Source: Clostridia bacterium
GTDB taxonomy: Bacteria > Bacillota > Clostridia > Christensenellales > Aristaeellaceae
Length of the DNA stretch: 47,451 bases
Assembly: GCA_017469025.1 (NCBI GenBank)
Contig: JAFUHD010000016.1
Location: forward strand, 1-47,451
Reading direction: 5' to 3'
The notes under the pieces are model-generated. The model saw only the letters and a program-made list of their open reading frames with translations, did no database searches and was not told where the DNA came from. Made by a program: the position numbers and the translations under genes. Within the stretch, counting starts at the first letter, position 1, and each line of letters begins with the position of its first letter. Below are positions 9,365 through 17,399 of the stretch, piece after piece.

Positions 9365-9378
9365 CGGCTGTACAGCCG
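9365..9378 (-). promoter_or_regulatory. 14-base perfect palindrome in the pyrH leader
   Basis: CGGCTGTACAGCCG is self-complementary and lies between the tsf terminator and the pyrH SD. It could be an operator or an RNA hairpin. Confidence 0.35.
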
Positions 9379-9398
9379 CTTTTCCTTTTCAATTCTAG

Positions 9399-9425
9399 AA
9401 AAAAAGGCATGCCAAGGCATGCCTT
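9399..9425 (-). terminator. Intrinsic terminator of rpsB-tsf
   Basis: An 11-bp inverted repeat (AAAGGCATGCC and its complement) begins six bases after the tsf stop and is followed by a T run on the minus strand. Read-through would feed pyrH. Confidence 0.85.
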
Positions 9426-9431
9426 TTGGGA

Positions 9432-10340
9432 TTACTTCTTCATCTTTGCCTGTTCTGCAGCAATATCGGCAGCCAGATCATCATGACGCTTCTCGAGGCC
9501 TTCGCCACGCTCATAGCGGACAAAGCGAACGACATCAAGCTTTCCATTGAGCATCTTCTTGACGCTGATATCGGGATCCTTGACAAAAGGCTGCTCAAGC
9601 AGGCAGACTTCCTTATAGTACTTCTCGATACGGCCTTCCACCATGCGCTCCACGATCTTCTCGGGCTTACCCTCGTTGAGAGCCTGCTGAGTCAGAACCT
9701 CGCGCTCTTTCTCAAGATTGTCATTTGGAACTTCCTCACGACATACAAACAGCGGATTGGCTGCGGCAATATGCATAACCAGATCGTGACTCATAACTTT
9801 TACTTCGTCGGTAATATCAGAAGTCTTGATCTCAAGCATAACGCCAATACGGCCGCCCATGTGAACATAGGTATCCACCATACCGTCAGCCGGCACAAAG
9901 CGTGCGAAACGACGGATGGAGATCTTCTCACCGATGGAAGCTGTCGCTTCACCGATCAGATCATGAACGGTCTTGGTTGCATCATCATAGAACGGCTGAT
10001 TGAGCATTTCATCAACATTGGCCGGTGCAGAAACCGCGACGTGCTTGGCAAAGTCACGGCACAGTTCCTTAAAGCGGTCGGTATTGGCAACGAAATCGGT
10101 CTCACAGTTGACCTCAATGACAACACCAGTACCATTGGGATCCACATATGCATCAACCATACCTTCAGCGGCGATGCGGCCGGCCTTCTTGGCAGCAGCA
10201 GCAAGTCCTTTTTCACGAAGGAAGTCAATTGCCTTGTCCATATCGCCTTCGCATTCAACAAGAGCCTTCTTGCAGTCCATCATGCCGGCGCCAGTGCGCT
10301 CACGCAGTTCCTTAACCATTGTGGAAGTTACATTAGCCAT
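9432..10340 (-). CDS. tsf: Elongation factor Ts
   Basis: Guanine-nucleotide exchange factor for EF-Tu. The N-terminal signature [20 protein letters not shown] is followed by the EF-Ts core with [14 protein letters not shown]. Length is 302 aa. The start at MANVTST is supported by GGAGG 9 bases upstream; the ORF could extend three codons to an ATG that overlaps the SD. It is co-transcribed with rpsB about 30 bases upstream. The charged C-terminal tail (AAEQAKMKK) is normal. Confidence 0.97.
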   Translation of the reverse strand: MANVTSTMVKELRERTGAGMMDCKKALVECEGDMDKAIDFLREKGLAAAAKKAGRIAAEGMVDAYVDPNGTGVVIEVNCETDFVANTDRFKELCRDFAKHVAVSAPANVDEMLNQPFYDDATKTVHDLIGEATASIGEKISIRRFARFVPADGMVDTYVHMGGRIGVMLEIKTSDITDEVKVMSHDLVMHIAAANPLFVCREEVPNDNLEKEREVLTQQALNEGKPEKIVERMVEGRIEKYYKEVCLLEQPFVKDPDISVKKMLNGKLDVVRFVRYERGEGLEKRHDDLAADIAAEQAKMKK

Positions 10341-10370
10341 TTTAATCATCCTCCAAGAATCGTTGCTTTA

Positions 10371-11087
10371 TTAGATTGCTGCTTCTGCATCAGGCTCAGA
10401 CTGCTCGACCTGCTTGCCTTCAAGCACAGCATCAGCCATCTTACCAGCGATGAGCTTAACTGCACGGATTGCGTCATCATTACCCGGGATGACATAATCA
10501 ATCTCGTCCGGATCGCAGTTGGTATCAACAATTGCAACGATCGGAATACCCAAAGCACGGGCTTCTGCGACAGCGATATGCTCCTTGCGGGGATCAACAA
10601 CAAACAGACAGCCCGGAAGGTTCTTCATCTCACGGATGCCGCCCAGGTTCTCCTGCAGTTTGGCCCGCTCGTGCTGCAGCTTGATAACTTCCTTCTTGGG
10701 CAGAACTTCAAAATCACCACGCTCTTCCATTGCGTCAATGGCATCCAGGCGTGCAATACGGCCTTTGATAGTACGGAAATTGGTCAGCATACCGCCCAGC
10801 CAGCGGTTGTTTACATAGAACATGTTGCAGCGCTTTGCTTCGGTCTCAATGGACTCCTGAGCCTGCTTCTTGGTGCCGACGAACAGCACACTCTTGCCTT
10901 CCATGGCAACAGAACGGATGAATGCATACGCATCATCAATCTTGCGGACGGTCTTCTGAAGGTCAATGATATAGATACCATTGCGTTCGGTGAAGATGTA
11001 CGGAGCCATTTTCGGGTTCCAGCGACGGGTCTGGTGGCCAAAGTGGACACCGGCCTCAAGCAACTGTTTCATAGAGATAACTGCCAT
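10371..11087 (-). CDS. rpsB: 30S ribosomal protein S2
   Basis: Small-subunit ribosomal protein. It starts [20 protein letters not shown] and carries [11 protein letters not shown] and [12 protein letters not shown], the standard S2 N-terminus, then [32 protein letters not shown] and [10 protein letters not shown]. Length is 238 aa. AAGGAGG precedes the ATG. It is the first gene of the rpsB-tsf operon, with a promoter and a leader of about 95 bases upstream that may carry an autoregulatory structure. Confidence 0.98.
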   Translation of the reverse strand: MAVISMKQLLEAGVHFGHQTRRWNPKMAPYIFTERNGIYIIDLQKTVRKIDDAYAFIRSVAMEGKSVLFVGTKKQAQESIETEAKRCNMFYVNNRWLGGMLTNFRTIKGRIARLDAIDAMEERGDFEVLPKKEVIKLQHERAKLQENLGGIREMKNLPGCLFVVDPRKEHIAVAEARALGIPIVAIVDTNCDPDEIDYVIPGNDDAIRAVKLIAGKMADAVLEGKQVEQSEPDAEAAI

Positions 11088-11090
11088 TGG

Positions 11091-11183
11091 ATTGTTTCCT
11101 CCTTATAATTAAACCCTCCCCGCGTCTTCTTGTGCAGTGACCCAAACGGGCAGGAACTGCAAAACGGACCCGGGTGCGTTTTC
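11091..11183 (-). promoter_or_regulatory. rpsB leader, possible S2 autoregulatory RNA
   Basis: The predicted transcript leader is GC-rich and can form stems such as GCAGT/ACTGC around a G/C-rich internal segment. Ribosomal protein S2 operons are often controlled by binding their own leader. No known consensus was matched by eye. Confidence 0.3.
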
Positions 11184-11189
11184 CGCGAT

Positions 11190-11218
11190 ATATTATCATA
11201 TCGTCTTTTAATTTGCAA
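11190..11218 (-). promoter_or_regulatory. Predicted promoter for rpsB-tsf
   Basis: TTGCAA and TAATAT on the minus strand with a 17-base spacer. The rest of the 429-base gap up to the next gene holds no gene I can support. Confidence 0.65.
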
Positions 11219-11449
11219 TACATAAATCAGCTAAAACTGAAAGGTGAATTGAAAATGTAACACCAGGGAAGGCTCTGTATTCCAGCTTTCAAGTGATATC
11301 TTTGCATGATTGTTCTGCAAATAGCACAAAACTGTCCAAAGCACGCTTTCCCTCGTAAGGAATTATCATGCTGAATGAGCAGAGATGGAGTGCAAAGACG
11401 GCGGAGAATTGTGTACAATCACAGTTCAGAATATTTATTCACCGTATAT

Positions 11450-11479
11450 TTGTTTTTTTTACATGGGTTATGGTAAAAT
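11450..11479 (+). promoter_or_regulatory. Possible promoter for the diguanylate cyclase gene
   Basis: TTGTTT, an 18-base spacer and TAAAAT with a TGG extended -10. It is AT-rich and weak in the -35, but correctly placed about 40 bases before the start. Confidence 0.4.
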
Positions 11480-11516
11480 GAATCAGTCCCAATTATTTGA
11501 AAATGAGGGCTGAAAT

Positions 11517-12668
11517 ATGAATCTACAATCAATTGTCATAACAAATGGCATCGGAATTGCAATGATTATCATCCTTCTCATGTGCAGCAGTCTTTCGAGA
11601 CGCCGTAAATCTTTAAGTGACAGACTGTTTACGGTCATGCTGATGATCGTTGCCAGCTGCTGTATAGCTGAACCACTTACCTTTTTGATTGACGGTATGC
11701 CTGGCCAGGAAATCCACATCATTTTGGAAATTGCCAATACATGGTGTTACGTGTTTAATGTTTCTTTTTCGCTTCTCTGGTGTCTGTATGTTGATTATCA
11801 TCTGTATCACAACCGTCGGCGTCTGATGGTTATGTTTGGTCCCATGCTTGTATTGACTGCAATTTTGATACTGGTCATCCTGGGAAATCTTTATGGTCAT
11901 TACCTGTTTGTTATTGATGCCGGAAATGTTTACAGCCGTAAAAGTGCTGCTTACCTGTTTTTCGTTATTCCTGTCGGATATGTGCTGTTGAGCAGTATTG
12001 ACGTTTTTAAATATAAACGGACTGGAAACAATGTTCAGTTTTTCCCGATTTGGGCATTTTTAACACCGTTTTTCTTTGGATGTATTCTGCAGGCACTGAT
12101 TTACGGTGTTTCTCTTGCCTGGTGCTCCACCGCCATTGGACTGACTGCGCTGTACATGTGTCTTCAGAATGAGCAGGTGTTTAAAGATCCACTCACCCAT
12201 CTTTTGAATCGGCATTATCTCAATACAGTACTTAAAACGAGCAGCTGGAATCGTGGAAAAGCATTCAGCGGAATCATGATTGACGTTGACTATTTCAAAT
12301 CCATCAATGACAATTATGGGCATTCAAAAGGAGACGAAGCGCTGTGCGATGCTGCAAATATTCTGACAGATAACGTACCGTCAACCGCTGCTGTAATCCG
12401 GTTTGCAGGTGATGAGTTTATCATTCTGCTCAGAACGACGCAGATCGAAGAGATAGAAAATGTCAGTAAAAAGATCCGTTCAGCCATGCAGTCTTTCAAT
12501 CAGGAAGGCTTAAGGGAGTATGTACTGTCTGTTTCAATGGGTTACGGGCTTTATTATCCGGGCAAATCCACGCAGGACGGGTTTCTTGAGGATATTGATC
12601 AGAATATGTATGAAAATAAACGTGAGAGACACGAGAGTGGCGATCTTGCAGAACGCAGACATGATTAA
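11517..12668 (+). CDS. Membrane-bound GGDEF diguanylate cyclase
   Basis: Predicted to make cyclic di-GMP from two GTP. The N-terminal half (about 1-215) has roughly six membrane helices and no recognisable sensor domain. The GGDEF domain starts at DPLTHLLNR (Asp224), continues with MIDVDYFKSINDNYGHSKGDEAL and has its active-site loop as AGDEF at 297-301. AGDEF is a functional variant in other cyclases, so activity is likely. The RxxD product-inhibition site that normally sits just upstream is replaced (PSTA). The gene stands alone, convergent with the YigZ gene, sharing a terminator with it. Confidence 0.88.
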   Translation: MNLQSIVITNGIGIAMIIILLMCSSLSRRRKSLSDRLFTVMLMIVASCCIAEPLTFLIDGMPGQEIHIILEIANTWCYVFNVSFSLLWCLYVDYHLYHNRRRLMVMFGPMLVLTAILILVILGNLYGHYLFVIDAGNVYSRKSAAYLFFVIPVGYVLLSSIDVFKYKRTGNNVQFFPIWAFLTPFFFGCILQALIYGVSLAWCSTAIGLTALYMCLQNEQVFKDPLTHLLNRHYLNTVLKTSSWNRGKAFSGIMIDVDYFKSINDNYGHSKGDEALCDAANILTDNVPSTAAVIRFAGDEFIILLRTTQIEEIENVSKKIRSAMQSFNQEGLREYVLSVSMGYGLYYPGKSTQDGFLEDIDQNMYENKRERHESGDLAERRHD

Positions 12669-12694
12669 AGCCGCGGCATTGCCGCGGCTTTAAT
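12664..12694. terminator. Shared bidirectional terminator
   Basis: A 14-bp perfect stem with an ATT loop. The stop codons of the plus-strand cyclase gene and the minus-strand YigZ gene both lie within the stem, so both transcripts end in the same palindrome. Confidence 0.85.
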
Positions 12695-13343
12695 CTTCTT
12701 CGTTTTCTGCAGGCCATGGATAATAGAGAGAATCCTCATACAGAAACTCTGCCCTTCCGTCTGAAATTCGGGAAATCTCGTCTAAAACAGCTGGTGTATC
12801 ACATGTGCGGATTAAAAGAGAGGAAATCACACTGGTTTCAAATTCGCTTTTCTCAATGAATACCGGCGCACTGCGCAGATAATGAGAAAGCCGCTGCCAG
12901 ATGGAATAATCGACTTCGATGAGGTATCGGTCAGTTTTGGTCATAAGAATGACACATGAGGCATCAAGTGCTTCTTTTGAACCCTGGGTATATGCACGGA
13001 CCAGTCCTCCGGCGCCCAGCAGAACACCACCAAAGTATCTGGTTACAACGACAGCACAGTTTACAATGCCACGTTTCCTTATGACATCCAGTATAGGCAT
13101 TCCAGCGGTTCCACCAGGTTCGCCATCATCACTGTATCTCATTATTCCGCTGTTTTGACCGATGATATATGCGTAACAATTATGTGTTGCATCCCGGTGT
13201 CGCAGCTGAATTCTGTGTATAAAACCGAGTGCCTCCTCTTCAGTGCTGCAGGGACAGCCATATCCGATAAAGCGTGATTTGTTTATGACAAATTCATGGT
13301 TTCCTTCCTTCAAAATGGTTTTATAAATGCCTGCATCGGACAT
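12690..13343 (-). CDS. yigZ: YigZ/IMPACT family protein
   Basis: Cytosolic protein of the UPF0029/IMPACT family (YvyE in Bacillus), whose eukaryotic relatives bind the Gcn2 regulator; the bacterial role is not established. The N-terminal IMPACT domain is clear: KSRFIGYGCPCSTEEEA, RDATHNCYAY, SDDGEPGGTAGMPIL and TRYFGGVLLGAGGLVRAYTQ. A C-terminal ferredoxin-like domain follows. Length is 217 aa. AAGGAG precedes ATG 13343. It lies immediately downstream of the rnpB terminator on the same strand. Confidence 0.93.
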   Translation of the reverse strand: MSDAGIYKTILKEGNHEFVINKSRFIGYGCPCSTEEEALGFIHRIQLRHRDATHNCYAYIIGQNSGIMRYSDDGEPGGTAGMPILDVIRKRGIVNCAVVVTRYFGGVLLGAGGLVRAYTQGSKEALDASCVILMTKTDRYLIEVDYSIWQRLSHYLRSAPVFIEKSEFETSVISSLLIRTCDTPAVLDEISRISDGRAEFLYEDSLYYPWPAENEED

Positions 13344-13376
13344 GAATGGCTCCTTTCTGCATCAAAGATGCCAAAG

Positions 13377-13399
13377 AAAAAAAAGGCGGCAAAGCCGCC
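13377..13399 (-). terminator. Intrinsic terminator of rnpB
   Basis: GGCGGC-TTT-GCCGCC on the minus strand followed by eight T, directly after the RNase P RNA 3' end. Confidence 0.9.
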
Positions 13400-13403
13400 A
13401 TAA

Positions 13404-13738
13404 ATGTGAGTGAAACCTATAAGCCGAGTTCTGTAATCGACGGTTATCTATCTAGTCCCGCTGTTACCAGCGGGCTCAAGCGAAATCCTGAGAACTTAGC
13501 GGGCCGCCTCAAACGTTCTTTCGTTTCTTGCTCCGGATGGGGTTTACAGCTGAAATCAGTCACCTGATTCAGGGTGAGCTCTTACCTCGCCTTTCCACCC
13601 TTACATGCATGGCATGCGGTATATCTCTGTTGCACTTTCCCTGGAGTCGCCTCCGCCGGGTGTTGCCCGGCACCCTGCCCTATGGAGCTCGGACTTTCCT
13701 CACACATGTGTGCGCAACCGTCCGGTAACCTCACATCA
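13404..13738 (-). ncRNA. rnpB: RNase P RNA, bacterial class A
   Basis: Catalytic RNA that removes tRNA 5' leaders. On the minus strand the conserved core GAGGAAAGTCCGAGCTCC with the downstream CATAGGGCAGGGTGCC lies near the 5' end. The partner core segment AGAACTCGGCTTATAG lies near the 3' end. The terminal P1 helix forms from ATGTGAG and CTCACAT. The GCCGGGCAACACCCGGC hairpin and the stretch around GCGGGACTAGATAGAT fit class A rather than the Bacillus class B form. Ends are approximate to a few bases. It has its own consensus promoter and terminator. Confidence 0.96.
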
Positions 13739-13741
13739 TTT

Positions 13742-13770
13742 ATTCTACCTCAAATACTGTCCGGCGTCAA
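13742..13770 (-). promoter_or_regulatory. rnpB promoter
   Basis: TTGACG and TAGAAT on the minus strand with a 17-base spacer, placing the start within a few bases of the RNase P RNA 5' end. Confidence 0.8.
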
Positions 13771-13792
13771 TCTAACGGCAACAAAAAAAGAC

Positions 13793-13820
13793 AGAAAAAC
13801 AGCGGGTTATTCCCCGCTGT
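13793..13820 (-). terminator. Intrinsic terminator after the zinc-ribbon gene
   Basis: An 8-bp stem ACAGCGGG/CCCGCTGT on the minus strand followed by TTTTTC, directly after the coding region. Confidence 0.85.
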
Positions 13821-13827
13821 AATGTAA

Positions 13828-14535
13828 TTATTTGACAAGAATGATGCGTCCACAGTTTTCGCATTCAACATAGGGGGAGCCGGTACGAATGCTGTTCATA
13901 TCTGCTGCAGGAAGCTGCATGTTACATCCGCCGCATCTTCCCTCACGGATTTTTGTGATCGGCGGTGAAGAATGACGCTTAATAACCGTATACTTGTCAA
14001 GAAGCTCTTTGTTAATCCCGATTGCTTTAGAGGCAACCCTGTTTTTGAGTACCTCAAGATGTTTTGAAGCTTCTTTGTATTCTTCGTCATAGATGGCCTT
14101 GATGCGGTCAAACTCTGCACGCGCTTTGGCTGCACGTACGCGAACCTCACGCTGCTGACGGTCACGTGCTTCGGAATCCTTGCGAAGTTTTGCAATTTCT
14201 GTTTCGTAACGGCCGATTTTTGAGACGAGTTTTTCAACGGTTGTTATCAGTTCCTTGGCTTTTTCCTGGCTGTCAGGCGGATTGGAGGTAAGCTGAGTGC
14301 GGTAATCATTAACGGTTTTATTAAGCCGTCCGACTTCATCAACCAGTGCTTCGAGCCGGTCACCCATGATGTCAACTTCGGTCTCTATTTTTTTGAGAGC
14401 GCCCTGCTGCTCCAGCAGAAAGTCCCGATACTTAATCAGCTCTTTCCTGTTGGTGTTGTTCCGCATCTCCTTTTCATACTGTTCAAGTTCCATGTCAACC
14501 TGCTGGTATTCCCAAATCAGTTCATATTGTTCCAA
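13828..14535 (-). CDS. Coiled-coil protein with C4 zinc ribbon (zf-RING_7 type)
   Basis: 235-aa cytosolic protein. Residues about 10-180 are long charged helices predicted to form an antiparallel coiled coil. The C-terminus has two CxxC pairs (CGGC and CENC) forming a zinc ribbon, the layout of the widespread COG1579/zf-RING_7 family, a putative nucleic-acid-binding group of uncertain function. Translation appears to start at TTG (14535): AGGAGG lies 8 bases before it and no ATG is suitably placed. It lies 12 bases after the Nif3 gene, as in many Firmicutes, suggesting co-transcription with nif3 and trmK. Confidence 0.88.
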   Translation of the reverse strand: MEQYELIWEYQQVDMELEQYEKEMRNNTNRKELIKYRDFLLEQQGALKKIETEVDIMGDRLEALVDEVGRLNKTVNDYRTQLTSNPPDSQEKAKELITTVEKLVSKIGRYETEIAKLRKDSEARDRQQREVRVRAAKARAEFDRIKAIYDEEYKEASKHLEVLKNRVASKAIGINKELLDKYTVIKRHSSPPITKIREGRCGGCNMQLPAADMNSIRTGSPYVECENCGRIILVK

Positions 14536-14547
14536 AACGTATACCTC

Positions 14548-15318
14548 CTATTCTTCCCGCTCTACCAGGTTATTAGCCGAGCAGTAAACCATTACCTCAT
14601 ATTCTAATTCATCCAGTCTGTTTTGTAAAGACTGTGCAATCACTGAACAAACAGGACGCTCTGTCTCATAATGTCCTGCTTCAATCATGACGCATCCATC
14701 ATGTAGTGCATCCAATGCGACATTGTGACGCACTTCACCGGTTAGAAAACAATCAGCACCGAGCAGCATCGCATCCCGGTACTCATCGCTTCCAGCACCA
14801 CTGCAGCATCCGATAATATGGCATATATGGTCTGGATTTCCATACGTCCGTATTTGTGCATCAAGGCTTTTTGCAACCTGAGTACACAGTAAACCGAATG
14901 ACACCGGTCCAATGTCACCGACACGCAGACAGCCTTCGCCGCGGACATTGGTAGCCCCTATGGTTTTAAGAAGTGTATCATTTACTCCACCAGGTGCCGC
15001 GTCCAGATTCGTATGTGCGGCAATCTGTGCTATACCGGCTTTGGCCATCATGAGCATCAGATGTCCTTCACGGGTTTCGTCCGTGAGCCGCTGAATCGGA
15101 CGGAACATGAACGGATGATGCGTGACAATGCACTGACAGTCCCGTTCAATTGCCTCAAGTACAACTGATTCGGTAATATCCAGTGCAACCAGTACATGGC
15201 GAACCTCGGCCTGACGATACCCCTGAAGAAGGCCGACATTGTCCCATTCCTCTGCAAGGTCAAAGGGGGCAATTTCATCTACAAAATGGACAAGATCTGC
15301 TATGGTACATCTTTTCAT
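14548..15318 (-). CDS. Nif3-like dinuclear metal center protein
   Basis: Member of the Nif3/YqfO (DUF34) family, a hexameric cytosolic protein with a two-metal site; called GTP cyclohydrolase 1 type 2 in databases, though the cell role is unsettled. Seen: WDNVGLLQG near the N-terminus, THHPFMF (metal-binding His pair), AAHTNLDAAPGGVND and the C-terminal EAGHYETE metal segment. The length of 256 aa is the short form without the inserted PII-like domain. The start is at MKRCTIADL, with AGAGAG about 6 bases upstream; a TTG seven codons earlier is less likely. The trmK-nif3-zinc-ribbon order is conserved in Firmicutes. Confidence 0.92.
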   Translation of the reverse strand: MKRCTIADLVHFVDEIAPFDLAEEWDNVGLLQGYRQAEVRHVLVALDITESVVLEAIERDCQCIVTHHPFMFRPIQRLTDETREGHLMLMMAKAGIAQIAAHTNLDAAPGGVNDTLLKTIGATNVRGEGCLRVGDIGPVSFGLLCTQVAKSLDAQIRTYGNPDHICHIIGCCSGAGSDEYRDAMLLGADCFLTGEVRHNVALDALHDGCVMIEAGHYETERPVCSVIAQSLQNRLDELEYEVMVYCSANNLVEREE

Positions 15319-15346
15319 CCAAATCTCTCTTTCTGTCAAGGAAAGG

Positions 15347-15372
15347 CCGGCTGTTATTGCTTCAACAGCCGG
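15347..15372 (-). promoter_or_regulatory. Intercistronic hairpin between trmK and the Nif3 gene
   Basis: A 9-bp perfect stem CCGGCTGTT/AACAGCCGG with the trmK stop in the loop. No T tract follows, so mRNA stabilisation is more likely than termination. Confidence 0.45.
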
Positions 15373-16073
15373 TTCAGTTCTTCAATTTCCTCCAATGCAG
15401 CTTCATATTTTGCTTTGGTACGGGCAGTACCTGAACATGACAGCTTTTCGGATGTTTTTTGAAGCTGCTGAAGGAGTCCTGCAAGGTAAAGCCTCTGTCC
15501 CATACTTTCAATACCGCGGACTGCTGTGCCAAATTTGAATCCGGCCGGTGTATCCAGAAGCAGAGTCCCTTTTTTTGCCATTATAACGACATAGCGGCGG
15601 CCGCCTGCCTCTGGAAAAGCTTCACGGATGATGCCAAGACCGAGCCTGTATAAACCTTCGCGAAGCAGCGGAATATCCGTATTGGCCTGAAGGACAAGCG
15701 TTGCATTTCCAATGTTTTCTCTGCCTCTATCAAGGATCTCCAGTATTGTTTTCCCGCCCATGCCTGCGATAAGAATGACATCCATTGGCGGCTGTCCGGA
15801 CAGAACCTCAAGTCCGTCACCGCAGCGGGTTATTGCTTTATGCTCCATTCCCATCTGTGAAAGCAGAATACTGGTTTTTGCCAGAGAAGCTTCGCTGATA
15901 TCTCCGGCAATCATTGACAGTTCAGGACGCTGACGCAGCAGATAAGCTGTTACAAAACCATGATCACAGCCGATATCAGCTGCATGCGGCTGATCTATAC
16001 CTCTGAGCGTTTCGAGCGCCATATCCGCGGCTGCCCTCAGCCTTGCATCAAGTGGTTTCTTGGAATGCCCCAT
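15354..16073 (-). CDS. trmK: tRNA (adenine(22)-N1)-methyltransferase TrmK
   Basis: SAM-dependent methyltransferase that modifies A22 in tRNA. The Rossmann SAM motif is AADIGCDHGFVTAYLL, followed by GDISEASLAK, then the characteristic ILIAGMGGKTILEIL and LQANTDIPLLREGLY. Length is 239 aa. The start at MGHSKKPLD uses AAAGGGG 7 bases upstream. That SD is the 3' end of the second 86-nt repeat unit, so this gene's leader is formed by the tandem repeat. It is probably co-transcribed with the Nif3 and zinc-ribbon genes. Confidence 0.93.
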   Translation of the reverse strand: MGHSKKPLDARLRAAADMALETLRGIDQPHAADIGCDHGFVTAYLLRQRPELSMIAGDISEASLAKTSILLSQMGMEHKAITRCGDGLEVLSGQPPMDVILIAGMGGKTILEILDRGRENIGNATLVLQANTDIPLLREGLYRLGLGIIREAFPEAGGRRYVVIMAKKGTLLLDTPAGFKFGTAVRGIESMGQRLYLAGLLQQLQKTSEKLSCSGTARTKAKYEAALEEIEELNRLLKQ

Positions 16074-16084
16074 TAACACACCCC

Positions 16085-16256
16085 TTTAATGACACAGTTG
16101 TGCTTTCGGCACCATATCAATCGCAATTGTCATAATTTGGCAAACCAGCACAAGGCGCTGGGCCATCTCCTTTAATGACATTGTCGTGCTTTCGGCACCG
16201 TATCAATTGCAGTTGTCATGATTTGACAAACCAGCATGAAATGCTGGGCCATCTCC
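16085..16256 (-). repeat. Tandem 86-nt structured repeat, two units, leader of trmK
   Basis: Two units of exactly 86 nt (16256-16171 and 16170-16085 on minus). Each has an SD-like GGAG start, a CCAGC/GCTGG hairpin, a TTGTCA or TTGCCA segment, TGACAA, the invariant TGCCGAAAG core and a TGTCATT end. The first unit begins at the stop codon of the preceding gene; the last ends in the trmK SD. Related copies occur at 46872-47212, and degenerate ones near 18158-18240 and 19434-19508. Confidence 0.9.
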
Positions 16257-17393
16257 TTATTCAGAATCATACTCACCATATTCGCAGCCGATATGGGTCG
16301 CATCAATTTCATCTTTGAGCACCAGGGAACCGTTGACCCGGTCATACAGTTTTACCGTTCCCCATCCATTGCCGCCATTCCATAACCGGTTATGCCGTTT
16401 GCTCCCATCCGGTGCTTCATAATTGACAAACAGCATATCTGACTTCCTGCAGAATATTTCCGTTTCCATCGCCGCATGCAGGTTTTCCTGTCGGACATGC
16501 CACACAACATACTCATCCTGTTCTTCAAATGAAAATGCAGTTCTCACCTGAAGATGCAGCTTTGAAAAATTAAAGTCATATTCCTGCCCCTCATAATAAA
16601 ATACACCAAGCAGTCTGCGGTCTAATGGAACAAAATAGATCTTCGGCCTGCCACCGCCGATATCAAATACACTGTTTGTAAGCTGCTTCCCGGTCATCCG
16701 GCTGGTCAGACAGTTTGAACTGAGCCAGACCCACGGGCTGGTAAAATCCCGTCCCCAGTTCTTGTCCGCATACCCATAGCAGCATTCAGGTGTGACCGTA
16801 TATCGCCGTCTGTTATACACAATCTCTCCGCTGAATGCGCTTTTCATTCCCTCTGCATGCCAGTACATAGCGAATGCTTCCACGTCACGAAGCGGTTTGC
16901 TGGCTCCGTATCCGACATTGAAGGCTATCTGCTTATCAACCGTCAGATTCCAGGAAATCGTTCCCGCATCACACATCCATTCCGGATGTGCCGAACATGC
17001 TTCCTTTGAAACGGATATGCTGCCCTGCAATTCAGTTTCACTGGCCACGCAGTCATCCGCTTCTATCCGGTACGGTGCACTTCCGTGCATCCGTACTTCC
17101 TGCCAGCCGAAGAACCGGTGCAGCTGCCGGTGGTCCTGTCCCCAGGTTCCAGCCTTGACCATCAGGTAAGACGGCCGTTTGCCTTCCGCCTGATTGGCCG
17201 GCAGTTGTCCCAGTACCGGCTCTGCACCGCCAAGCGCGGGATTACAGACAAAGAACTCTATAAAAAAAGGCTTGTCTTCACCTGTTTCTGCGTCCTGAGC
17301 CGTAAATGAATGCCACCACCAGTCATATCCGTGATGTGCCATCAATCCATGCAGCATACAGGCATCCCGCGTTACATCATGATGATTGAACAT
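16257..17393 (-). CDS. Tocopherol cyclase-like (CrtC/lipocalin-like fold) protein
   Basis: 378-aa protein without signal peptide. The N-terminal HGYDWWWHSFTA, FFIEFFVCNP and the central YGYADKNWGRDFTSPWVWLS are typical of the tocopherol cyclase-like family, paired beta-barrel domains related to CrtC and AttH. In plants the family cyclises quinones; in anaerobic bacteria its substrate is unknown. The start MFNHHDV has AGGTAGGG upstream. It lies 6 bases after the alpha/beta hydrolase gene, so the two form an operon and may act on the same hydrophobic substrate. No quinone genes are nearby. Family assignment good, function open. Confidence 0.75.
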   Translation of the reverse strand: MFNHHDVTRDACMLHGLMAHHGYDWWWHSFTAQDAETGEDKPFFIEFFVCNPALGGAEPVLGQLPANQAEGKRPSYLMVKAGTWGQDHRQLHRFFGWQEVRMHGSAPYRIEADDCVASETELQGSISVSKEACSAHPEWMCDAGTISWNLTVDKQIAFNVGYGASKPLRDVEAFAMYWHAEGMKSAFSGEIVYNRRRYTVTPECCYGYADKNWGRDFTSPWVWLSSNCLTSRMTGKQLTNSVFDIGGGRPKIYFVPLDRRLLGVFYYEGQEYDFNFSKLHLQVRTAFSFEEQDEYVVWHVRQENLHAAMETEIFCRKSDMLFVNYEAPDGSKRHNRLWNGGNGWGTVKLYDRVNGSLVLKDEIDATHIGCEYGEYDSE

Positions 17394-17399
17394 CTTTCC

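Noticed and set aside
9426..11108. 560-codon plus-strand frame opposite tsf and rpsB
   Set aside because: Antisense artefact of two strongly conserved ribosomal/translation genes; it even spans their intergenic gap.
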